From NCBI GenBank assembly GCA_022592435.1, contig JABYQS010000058.1, forward strand, positions 62,001 through 126,000: 64,000 bases of DNA. Reading direction: 5' to 3'. Source of the DNA: Cerioporus squamosus. Its lineage: Eukaryota; Basidiomycota; Agaricomycetes; Polyporales; Polyporaceae. Both the position numbers and the translations under genes were made by a program. Below the pieces are notes generated by a model. That model did not search any database, was not told the DNA's origin, and worked only from the letters and a program-made list of their open reading frames with translations. How positions within the stretch are numbered: position 1 is the first letter of the stretch; each line of letters opens with the position of its first letter. This document shows, in pieces, positions 13,252 to 23,191 of the stretch.

Positions 13252-13476
13252 AGTGATGTTTTGTATCAGCAGGTTCGGTGGCGTCGTCCTCGTTTCCGCG
13301 AGCGGAGGACATTGTGGCCAACGTGGATTGAGCGTCTACACCTGCCTTATTGGGAACAAGCCGTGAAGCCTCACTGTCGGCCCGGGCTGCCGGAAAGTTA
13401 TCAGATTAGATATATGGAAGTAGGTTGTGCTGTGGTCGTCTGTGAACTTCCCCTCTTCCCACCAACTCAGCTCGCG

Positions 13477-14445
13477 ATGTGGCCGCGTTTATTGACCAGC
13501 TTTCTGCCCTTCGTGCTCTTTGCGCTCACTGTGCATGCTTGGGAGACTGTGGAGGAGGCAGGTAGGTGACTCCTAGCTCGAAGGATGCTGCAATAGGACT
13601 GATAACGTTCTTTCAATCAGCGGTCTTTGCCCGGGAATTGGTCAACAATGCGTCCATAGGCACCATGGCTACTGTCTACCCAGCAAGCCATGCATCGCTC
13701 GCAGGTACGGACATAGCGTGATCGTATGAAGTGGCATGTCGCGCTACAACCTGATTGCCCTGAAGGGGAACCATTCTCGCTGCAAGAATATTACGCCAGG
13801 CACGTCAGATCATCTGTACAGGAGGCTCCGGATGCCGCGTAGCTTGTCTGGCTGACTTAGGTCCTGATTCCCTTCGATCGCCTCATAGCTGTCATGTGAA
13901 TGGCTCCCTCACGCTCCTGTTCCTGCCCATCTCCCGCCATAGCCAGAACATCCTCCTATCTCCCGCCCATTCCGCCTCCATCTCCGTTTGGAGCGATCGC
14001 CCAGCCGCGAGTCGGCCCCGGGTATCGCTGATAGGCAACGTTACGCTGTTCCCGGTCGTCGACGATACGCCAGACCGCGAGGGAATTCAGGAGTGCTACC
14101 TCGCGCAGCATCCGGACGCACGCTGGTGGCTCCCTGGTCCGAGGGAGCCGCATACGGTCAGTACTTCCTGACACCGTCACCATGGTGCCCCGCTGAACGC
14201 ATCACAATCCTTTGCAGGTATACTGGGCCCGCTTTGACCCCCACGTATGTCATTTCATTATGGTCCTCTGCGCTAACGTCATGAGTAGTTCGCGCTGACC
14301 CTCATTGTATTGACAGTCGATCTATTACGTTGGTGGGTTTGGAGACGAGCATTACATTGGATACATCCCCCTGGATATGTATCAAGCCGCTCTGCCTGCC
14401 GACCAGGTCGTTATCGGCGGAAGGCTTCTAGTCACGCAAGACTGA
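13477..14445 (+). CDS. Secreted CREG-like protein (FMN-binding split-barrel fold)
   Basis: Six exons in phase (13477-13561, 13621-13704, 13766-13799, 13889-14156, 14218-14244, 14317-14445), giving 208 residues. It starts with a signal peptide (hydrophobic core LLTSFLPFVLFALTVHA). The body matches the CREG/pyridoxamine-oxidase-like family: ARELVNNASIGTMATVYP, SLQEYYASC, GSLTLLFLPISRHSQNIL, LIGNVTLFPV, HPDARWWLPG, YYVGGFGDEHYIGYIPLDMY. Animal CREG is a secreted or lysosomal glycoprotein with the barrel fold but little or no flavin enzyme activity; the fungal role is unknown. The exon 3/4 junction needs a GC donor at 13800 (ag|gcacgt). It starts only about 225 bp after the ligase stop on the same strand. 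Confidence 0.85.
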
Positions 14446-15214
14446 GGAGCCGCAGCAAGCGCAGTCTTTCAATGCGATCACAGTTGGAGGGCTCGACGCT
14501 GAACATACATCGAACTCATGTTCATGGATGTTGCTTCCATTCCACATGTACAGTATGTAAGTCTCATTTTGCTATGACGTTGTTGAGACCTGTGATGAAC
14601 ATTTTTAGATTTTGTGTTGCGAATGGTTCCTCATCAGTTGTTGCTTTATTTCCCCATGAATGCTGTAACCTTCACAACGTTTCGTACGACTAGGACTTTG
14701 TGGCATGGGACATCGCGGAACAGTTACACGTATTACGGCGCAGTGACGAGAGGGAGATGGCCCCGTCCCCAGCAACGTAGTGAGATCTCTTGGATATTCA
14801 GGAACTCAACGCAGTTGGAAAGACTATCTGACATGCGAAACCATCACGCTGCTGACATCGCGCACGCGATTGTCAACACAGGCAGTTGCAGCCGCATGCA
14901 ACCGCATTATTAGTCCAGCGGTACCGTCCCGCGCTCTCCGGCTGCAGTTACGAGAAGTCGCTTCGCAGCAATTACGAGTGGGGCAAATACTATGACGGAT
15001 GCTCCAATCTATCAAAAACGACTGTCAATTGCTTCGCAATACACGTACATAGTCTGAACTACTAACGCACAGGGGAGAAAACGCGGTCGCAGTACAGAAC
15101 TGCTGCGTTCCAGACCAGACTGCAATAGGACTCAAGCACCCGCGACGACGGCCTGCTCGCGTTCCTGAGTGCAGCAGCAAGTCCTGCGGCGACGCGCGCG
15201 CAGACGACATCGCC
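14446..15214. other. Convergent intergenic region
   Basis: Contains the 3' flanks of the CREG-like gene and of the minus-strand gene ending at 15215. It is AT-richer than the coding parts between 14510 and 14700. No protein family is recognised. Confidence 0.4.
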
Positions 15215-17553
15215 CTACCACATCGACATGATGAGCAGCAATGCATCCTTCTTCGTCCGAATGAGTTCCTTGGTCTGTGCATCGATCGAGCGCGAGACGC
15301 GCCCTATATCGAATACGTCCTCGACCGCTCGCCGCAGACTACCGTCATGCAGCATGTCCTGCCACCCGCCGTCCCTATCATTTGGCCCAAGGTTCTGTTG
15401 GACCAGTGCATAGCTGATGAGGAGTTCCGCCTTTAGGGAGAGCGTCAGCGCGATAGATGCAGCGTCCGACTTGCTCGGACGAGCGAGCAAATCCAGCACT
15501 TCGGATGCCGAGATGGTAGGGTACTTTCGTGCGACGGTGGAAGGTCCGCCCGCACCTGTGTCCTGTGCGTTCGGCGCAGAGGGTTGGATCGAAGAAGGCA
15601 GGGCACCTTCTGCGCCCGCGCCGCGCTCGAGCCAACACCAGCATCTGCGGCCGTATCCGTGGTCGTCCGTGTGCGCCGCCGGGGCTGGGCCCGGGCACGC
15701 GCCTGTGGTTTGGGTCTTCCGCTGGTCGTATGGCTACCACCCAGCGCGTGTCTGCACAGCATCACTTTGAAGTGGGCAGTCGTCTGCGTGAGGGGCAGCG
15801 ACGAGAATAGGTACGAGAGCATGTCGACGGGGAGTGATGACACGCGCGTGGAGACAGCGTTCAGGAACATGGGGAAGTCGAGGAGGGTCGTTGACGCCAG
15901 GTTGATGAGCTGCAGGGTAGGACAAAAATGCAACCGTCAGCGTTCCGTAATGCGAGCATGCCGGCAAGGTGGTCTGGCATGGATAGATACTCACCATAGA
16001 AAGGAGACGGACGCCGAGAGATCGCCGTGCCTCGCCATCCTGAAGGAGGGCATGAAACGCGACATCAAGCGGCATCTCCACGTCCCAGCGCGGCATGTTG
16101 TGTGCGCGCGATGGAGGGATCTGCCTGAGGAGCAGGGGCGAGTATCGGACTAAAGGCAGAATCAGTTGACCTAGAACGCCACAAAGCTCCCGAGTTCACC
16201 AACTCACCTTGCCCAGTGCGCTCCACAGCAGCCTCGTCCTTCTCGAACAAAGCCAATAACCAGTCGAGTACACTCCAGGCATGGTCTCCGACCGGCGCGG
16301 GAGTGTCGCTGTCCTCACCTTCCCATCCGTCGTTATCGTCATCGTGACCGCGTGTCAGTTGACGACTTGTGGGCTTCCGCGGGCTGGAGGCGATGTCACT
16401 GCCGCCACGTTGGATGAAACCTTCCTTGAGAATCTCCCAACAGCACCGAGCATTTCGGAGACGAAGCGCCTGCTTTGCGATGTACGAGTCCTCTTCGTCT
16501 GCGCGATTGTTCACGTCCATACTTGGAGTATCCGGATAACTTGGTGCCACGCATGCGAGAGATTCTGGCTTGTTCGTGCGAGAGAACTTCATGAGGAGGT
16601 CCTGCGCAGAGGCGATAGCTTTCGGAGTAGGTGCCAGAGAAGACTTGTGTCGTCGCGACAGAAGCTTGCTGGGACTTCCAGGCTCAAGTTTCATGGCCTC
16701 CTCTTCAAGCTGGTCTTCGAGGGATGGAGGAGGATATAGAGCGATGTATATGAGCTGTCGAATATGCGCCCTAATGTGACAGGTGTGGTAAGTTAATGCA
16801 TGCATGGAAAACAGAGTGCGCGGTCCCGTGACTGGGACAACAGGCAGGTATGCTGGCATGAGTCCCAAGCAGGGACAGACGACACACTAGCAGCATATCG
16901 ATGGAGGTTTCCCTCCTCAGATCATGAGCGTCTGGGCGATGTCCTCACGCATATATGCACTTAATACGAAGGCGCACTGATCGGCGACTGAATACAATCA
17001 TCGGTGAAGTGCGCATGACCGCGTGCTCGGTGGACGGGGCCAAGAGTCGAAGGCGTTAACCACCGTCTGTTTACTTGTAGCATGCACCTAATCAGGTCAG
17101 ACGATAACCACACCTCGTCTTGGTTCGCAACACAGACGACGCGACGCCTATTTCGCGCGACAGTCGAACAGGGGCTGTGAAGAGTGTCGAGAGACAAACA
17201 AGGCGAAGATGGATGCCGTCGTGTGAACGAGCAATCACACACCAAGAGCCCACGCAGCACAGTCCGCAGATCCGGTAGCATGCCCATACATGCCGTATTC
17301 TTGCCGCTATCCATGGACTGAGGACTATTCGCCGCGGAACCTCCTTTCCCCATCCATCCACCACACGACAGCAGTATCCGCAAGCCAAAAAAGCCACTCA
17401 CGGGAACGGTTTGTATTTGCGCGACCTGATCTCGTCAAGCACGGCTATCGCGGACTCGTATTGCCCCTCCTCAAAGCATGTATCCACAAGGTTTCGTTGG
17501 TGTACGGTCAGTTCGCGCTCGGCCGGAGCGAGAGAGGGGTTCTTGATCGCCAT
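15215..17553 (-). CDS. Conserved-looking protein of unknown function
   Basis: I do not recognise the family. The start at 17553 gives MAIKNPSLAPAERELTVHQ, then an acidic/helical stretch (QYESAIAVLDEIRSRKYKPF). Exon 1 ends at 17402 and splices in phase to 16770, reading PAHIRQLIYIALYPPPS. Further exons encode a Ser/Lys-rich linker, SVLDWLLALFEKDEAAVE, MPRWDVEMPLDVAFHALLQ and LINLASTTLLDFPMFLNA; the last ends in KDALLLIMSMW (stop 15215). The first intron is 631 bp, roughly ten times the local norm. The junction between about 15740 and 15600 is uncertain: an intron ending gcgcag near 15605 best joins the two frames. The mostly helical, Leu-rich character suggests a scaffold rather than an enzyme, but this is only an impression. 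Confidence 0.6.
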
Positions 17554-18035
17554 GGCTGTCGCTTCTTGACGCGCCAGAATATGTAGAACGAGATCGACCC
17601 GCGCGACAGGTACACAGGAAGGATAGGAGGGAAAGTGCAAGGAAGACCAGGCGCGTGAGGGAGATTAAGTGGCTGGAGCAAAGCAAGAAACGCGGTGGCC
17701 AAACGTGGCCCTGCGCGTGGCGGTCACATCAAACACGTCCAGTCACAGCGCGTCGGGGACGCGTCGTGTCGCGTATCGGGCAAATGAGTTCCATGTGAAC
17801 ATAGTAATCGTATCTTGTGTACAGTTATGTACAGAAGGTCCAGATGAGAACGCTACAGGAGCCATTAGACCATTAGGCATTGCGTAAAAGCACGAACTCA
17901 CAAACCCACAGGGAAAAAATAGTACATATGATACAGACGTAGCAGACGAGAACGTAACAGCATTGAGCGATGCAAAGTCATAGCGAGTGACAAGAGGGAT
18001 ACGGAAGATGGGGGAGCATAAAAGGGAAACGTGAA
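17554..18035. other. Spacer between two minus-strand genes
   Basis: Promoter region of the unknown gene at 15215-17553 and 3' flank of the Clr2-N gene. I see no ORF with family resemblance. Confidence 0.4.
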
Positions 18036-18849
18036 TCAGGAGGAAGGAGGGAGGTTGAGCTTCGTATAGTCCTTGAATGGGATGGTCGTAGAGGTCGGCG
18101 AGCGGGCTTTAGTACCCTTCCCACCGTCCTTGCCACCACCCTTACCGTCGCCGCCTCCTCGGTCTCTCCGGTGTGGATGGTACACGCCAAATGCCTGGGA
18201 AATCTCGCCTTGGGGACGCGAGCCGTCGCAATAGCAGCACTGGCAATCCGGCTGCCCAGGGCCCTTCATCGGCATGCCTTCCAGGATCCACTTCATATGC
18301 AGGAAGAACTCCGCCGGAGACCGGAAACGGTCGATATAGCGGGAGCCTGTGCAGTCGAACCAATGCGTGAGCAATCATGGTGTCGTGACAAGTCCGTGTG
18401 GCTCACCAAGGAGGTAGTGATCGGTTCGGGGATTGGCAGGGTCGCCTTTCTTGTGTATCCACAGCTTGTAGTGCTTGGGATAGGCAGCAAGAATGAAAGT
18501 GTCGGGGCAGGCAGCGACTACCATGGAGGCGACACGTCGGCATGGGGGATAGTGACCAAAGCGAATGGATGGAGGACGTACCTCGTATGCCCTTCCTGCT
18601 CATATCTTCCTTAACAACATGGTCCCACAGGTATTTCCCTATCTTCTCCCTCCAGTACTTGTCTCTCGCTGGATCCGCATCCTCGTAGTAGTTGACCAGC
18701 CCTTGCAAATCGCGGTCAGGTTGTCGTTTGCGCGGTTCGAAGGGTTCGGCGTCAGTGCACTGGTCATTCTGGCTTGGAATGATGTACACGGTCTTCTTGT
18801 TAGGATGCAGATCAGCTGTATAGCGACGGGTCTTGATGAGTGTCTCCAT
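18036..18849 (-). CDS. Clr2 N-terminal-domain protein (cryptic loci regulator 2-like)
   Basis: Three exons in phase (18849-18582, 18517-18407, 18346-18036), giving 229 residues. Recognisable blocks are WREKIGKYLWDHVV, FILAAYPKHYKLWIHKK, PRTDHYLLGSRYIDRFRSP, EFFLHMKWIL and the cysteine cluster CQCCYC. This order (short N-terminal strand, then YLxGSxxxxRFRSxxEF, then a C-x-C-x-x-C block) is what I know from the Clr2 N-terminal domain of fungal proteins. In fission yeast Clr2 belongs to the SHREC heterochromatin-silencing complex. Only this domain is present, so a silencing role is an inference. The C-terminus is Gly/Lys/Asp-rich. An upstream exon (ATG near 18982) could add residues through an intron ending about 18867. 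Confidence 0.65.
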
Positions 18850-18982
18850 TCCTCGAGAAGAGTACGATTCTGGGGACGGGTCGTGGTGGTTGGAGCAGAA
18901 CAAGTAAGGGTGGCCACTCACCCGCTATGACAATTGTAAGTGAAAACCCACGTGGGAACAAGGTTCTCGCTAGTGAGAACAT

Positions 18983-19607
18983 AGATCTAACGTAAGCTCA
19001 TCCTCAACAACCTCCTGAGTCCTAGCTCAACGCCTCTGATGTAAGTGTACTTATTAACTTGAAGCTGAAGGCGGTGTCCCAGCAGCAAAATATGTGGTTT
19101 TGGAAGGCTTGCACGCGGAAGTGGCTCGCCTTCGAGGTGTATAAACATGCTTGGACTTCAGGGAACGACTCGCATTTGAAGGTGGCGTGGATAAGTAAGT
19201 TCCACACCTTAGCATAGCTCGTCCATCCTCCTTGCATTCAACGGTATGGTAAAAGTCGAGGAGGTTATAACACATAGATATGACTTACTAGGTAAGTACG
19301 ATGAGGATGAGGAGATGCATTGTATGTTCATCCACAAGACGAGTGGTGGGATTCGGAGCATTGGCTTCTCTTCAATCGCAGAAATGAATGAGGCATGCGG
19401 GGCTCCAACCACGTCCGCTCATTGAAGCTGTCCTCCGGTGGGCTGAAAAATTACGAATGCCAACCGGGTGACGGTACGGCCTTATTGCACCTGAGATTCT
19501 GTACCAATACAGCGACGACTACGCTACAGAGCATGCACATGCTGCTCAAAACCCTGTCGAACACGAGGCTGATATGAGTGACATTCATTTGCCTTAACAC
19601 TTCTGTA
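18983..19607. other. Spacer without a clear gene
   Basis: On the minus strand a peptide-like stretch (frame around 19070-19210, including CESFPEVQACLYTS) is open for about 60 codons. I could not attach it to a start, stop or family. Confidence 0.35.
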
Positions 19608-20939
19608 CTAACCGTTCGGCGCAAAGCCCATACGCTGGTTGCCGATGTCCCATACCGAGTAGTAGTGCTTGAGCACCGAGCCACCCACAAGGTCGAGGCC
19701 ATCGAAAGCGTTGATGAGCGTCTGACACGTCGTGGGGTCACTCTTAAATGGCCCAACGTTGAGCTCGCTGCTCGGAATAGTCAGGTTGAAGGGTCGGCCC
19801 TGTTGCGACGTGAACGTAAGGTCAATCACAGCGGGAAGGCCGTCGATCTTGTCGCACGGAAGGCCATACGCTCCCGGCTCCGCGTCGAAGGGTTTGATGT
19901 CGGAAGAGATGAGGGCATACATCGCCTCAGTGGTGGAGGTGGAGAACAGGATGTTCGAAGTGCCGGAGTCGAAGATGATGCTGCGGCGCTGCTTCAGCAA
20001 GGAGGTAGTTTTGCCATTCACGGTAATCTGCGTGGACTCGACCTCCCAGTCTCCGCTACCAACCTGGTCGGCGAAGGTAAGGTTACCTAGTGACGAAGCC
20101 TTGTTAAACCAGGACCAGACCAGCGAGGAAGCGACGAGATTTACCCTTGAACTTCGTATCGTCGATGCCACCGATCAGCAACTCGGCGTTACCAACGGCG
20201 TTGGGGGTCAAGAACATACTGAACAGAGCTACCGGCTAGAATCAGAAAGCGTAACATATTAAAACAATGGACGAGCTACTCACATGGCAGACCGGCCTTA
20301 ACCAGAGCCGCAAAGAAGCCCTGAGCACGGGACCCCATGCCCTGGATACCGAGGAATGGATCGACATTGAAGGCGGGAGTTTGATCAATGATGGTGAACA
20401 GGGATACGTTCTTCGCTGCCACGCCGCCCACAGTGACAGTATCCGTGCCAGAACGGACGGTCAGCACATAGTCATTGTTCACCACGGGATCTACGCCGAC
20501 GCCGGTAGCGAAATCCAGGGTGGTGACACGAGTACCGCGCACGAAAGTCGAACTCTTTCCGGGGTCGAACTTCGGAGTCTGCACGCACGACGTGCATTCG
20601 GTGCTGACAAACTCCAGGGAGGTAGAGCCCGTGTCGAACACGACACTGACGTCTTGAGGAGGGGTTCCCACTGGAGTAAGCGAGTTTAGTGCATGACACT
20701 GGGACTAGCAGTGACGCCTGTAACATACCAGAGATGTTCCCGAACCATTGCAAGTCCGTACCGAGGAAGAAGTCATCCAGAGGTACGCTGATGGCAGAAA
20801 GCGCACGCCTGCGGAGACCTGAGTCTTGACCTCTCGGGGTCTTGCGCGACTGCAGCGTGATCGGCACCGGCTTGGGAGAGGCAAACACCTCCGACGAGGC
20901 AGCGAGAACAAACAGACAAAGGGTGATAGCAGACAACAT
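19608..20939 (-). CDS. Secreted pepsin-like aspartic protease (A1 family)
   Basis: Acid endopeptidase of the polyporopepsin type, probably exported. Four exons in phase: 20939-20729, 20670-20284, 20228-20145 and 20086-19608 (386 residues). A signal peptide (MLSAITLCLFVLAASSEVFA) is followed by a propeptide with basic sites (QSRKTPR, LRRRAL). Both catalytic aspartates are present: VVFDTGSTSLEF and SIIFDSGTSNILFS. Other family marks are GNISVGTPPQDV, GIQGMGSRAQ, LLIGGIDDTKF, and the C-terminal LKHYYSVWDIGNQRMGFAP. No transmembrane anchor follows, unlike the proteases at 31-41 kb. Extracellular nutrition or wood-protein turnover is a likely role by family analogy. Confidence 0.92.
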
Positions 20940-22092
20940 CCTTGTATCTGAGGGTAGGGAGGACGCTGCGAGTGCGTCGGAGGGAACGGGAAGGCCCTTG
21001 AAGCCCGTGGGCCAAGTCCGAGCTACTTATATCCCGGATCCGAACCTCACACATCTCTGCGGCGGCTATCTCAGCTCGGAACTAGCAAGACAATGGACAT
21101 TGGACCGACGGAAGCAGGGATTGATGGTAGAGAAGCTGTCGGTACTTACAGCCCCCGTCGAGTTCCCCACAGATCGACGTACACTTGCCATATCGCCCTC
21201 GATCCGTCGCGTGTAACACACGGTTGGACCAGAGCGGTGAAAAGAGAAGCCACGAAGCCATGCGTGTGTGGGTGCAGGGGGCTATTCCTGCATGCAGCAA
21301 GTCAGATGGCGACTTCGAAGCGAGGCCTGTCCGCATGGAGATGGCGTCCAAGTCGGGGGATAGCCGCCGGAGACTTTTACATGTCGCCGCCACGGAGCGC
21401 AGTAGTCGTCGAGATGTCGCACTGCATGAGTTTGAGATGGATCTGAGCAAGGTTCAAGTTGGTCGATTGTCGCATCTGTGTCGCATACAGATCGATGATG
21501 GAGGAAGCAAAGCACCGAGGCGCCCAGAACCCAACCTTGAGCTTGAACCGCCATGGTCAAGGTGGTCGTGCCACTCTTCCCAGCGATAACCTCGCCGAGG
21601 CTCGACATCGCGGAGGACGGTGTAGTTCGGTCTTTGCTGTGCTTCACTATCTGAAATTCGAACTCTATATGTAGGTGAATACAAACCTGCCCCGAAGTGG
21701 TATTACAAAGATTCCGCGCTCGAGCGAGCGGGTTGCGCGGAGCACACATGCCTTGAGCTATCACCGCTCAATTGAAGCTTGGAGGGAGCCAGTCATCCCA
21801 GTGTGCACCTGGCAGGACTACGTAGTGGGTACTCGCACACCTGTTCCCGCCGATCTCACGCTGCTGAACAGATGCATGTCAGTGCATGTTGCAGTGCCGA
21901 CATTTGCGTTAGAGGGATTCGGACTGGATTCCTAGCCGCATTTGATCCGCCTGCGTGATACGCGCGGTGTCTCCCAAGAGGACGGCTGCGCAATGCGCTG
22001 TATTCAATCACTTGCCAACCCATCTACCTCAGACGACGACGCTACTTATGATATGCTATGATAGGCTCCCCGATTGTCTCTCCACCAGCCCC
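20940..22092. other. Spacer upstream of the aspartic protease
   Basis: Minus-strand promoter side of the protease, then about 1 kb without recognisable coding signal on either strand. Confidence 0.4.
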
Positions 22093-22600
22093 ATGGCGAA
22101 CGAGCATATCATATCATCGGGCTACGCTTCCGAGGACACCAACGAGCCCCGTTCGGACTTCCGCGTCACGGTCGGAAAGGAGGACAGCATGGACATACTC
22201 GCCGCGTATGGTCCGGGACGCGACCTTCTCTTGACCCCGAAAATCGGGCACATCATCGCGGAGGACGTCGCGTTCCCGAACGTCTACCAGCACCATGTCG
22301 AAACGTTCAAGTTCGCGGATTCGAGGAAGCCGGGAGATAGGAGGATTCTCTGCTCCTTCATCGTGATCCCGAGGTCGAGATCCTGTCGACAGCGAAGATG
22401 CCGCCGCAACAGAAGAATCGGACAAGAATGTCGGGAAGGTTCCGGCTCCCGCGGGGGCTGTTCTCCATGGCGATAGACCATGTCCGAAGGGCATCATCTC
22501 GCAAACGGAGGCGGAAGAAGGACGCGAGGAACTGATGAAGGAACGCTCATATTCCGTCCTGAAAGCAACGAGAGCGTGGACGCTATTGGGTTCAGTGTGC
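22093..22600 (+). pseudogene. DUF4246 C-terminal relic with two frameshifts
   Basis: The frame from 22093 reads MANEHIISSGYASED, then HHVETFKFADSRKPGDRRIL, which match the conserved C-terminal part of DUF4246 proteins (NEHI-S-SG, AFPN-YQHHVE-F, D--KPG-RRIL). After CSFI the frame slips near 22364: the family continuation DPEVEILSTAKMPPQQK is in the next frame. It slips again near 22480, where EAEEGREELMKERS, also typical of the family end, is in the third frame. Both slips fit the loss of one base. DUF4246 proteins are normally several hundred residues longer; the N-terminal part is absent. I infer a dead fragment. A sequencing error could explain one slip but not the missing N-terminus. Confidence 0.7.
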
Positions 22601-23191
22601 CAGTATCAGCTAAGTATACCCTCCTCACCGTCCCAACTGAGCTCATGTGTCTGTCCAGCCAGCCCGTCTTACGACGATTCAAGGGATCGAAGTATATTTA
22701 CATACCTCTCCACGTCCCACAACATCAGCGGTTCCATCGTTCATATACATGTAGTGAATTGCAAGCAAGAGAGTGAAGTATGTATGCTACGATGCAAAGA
22801 ACAAGCCGCAAGGCGCGTGCATATAACGAGATGACTGGCGGTTAGTAGCTAAGGCAAGAGAACGCCCTTGTGGCAATAAGATATGCTGAAGAACAGGAAG
22901 AGTCGAGAAGAAGCGGAGCAGAGCAGAAGGGCAATAAACAAAACTGATGCTACGTGCGGTCCTATGTAAACCAAGAACGGTGAGACGCTAGAATGCTATA
23001 GTACAGTGTGCTATGCTGAAACGTCTCGGAAGAAACCTCAGGTGTTTAGGAGGAACAAGCAAACGAGCGTGGGCACTCACTCGCTCTGAGTTCGCACCGT
23101 GAGTGATGCTGGCTCCGAGATTCGAGACAATCACGACGGTAACATACATCGACAGCGAGAACGACAGCGAGGCATAATGTCGGGGACGAGA
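22601..23191. other. Spacer without gene
   Basis: Between the DUF4246 relic and the stop of the minus-strand membrane protein. No coding or repeat signal seen. Confidence 0.4.
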
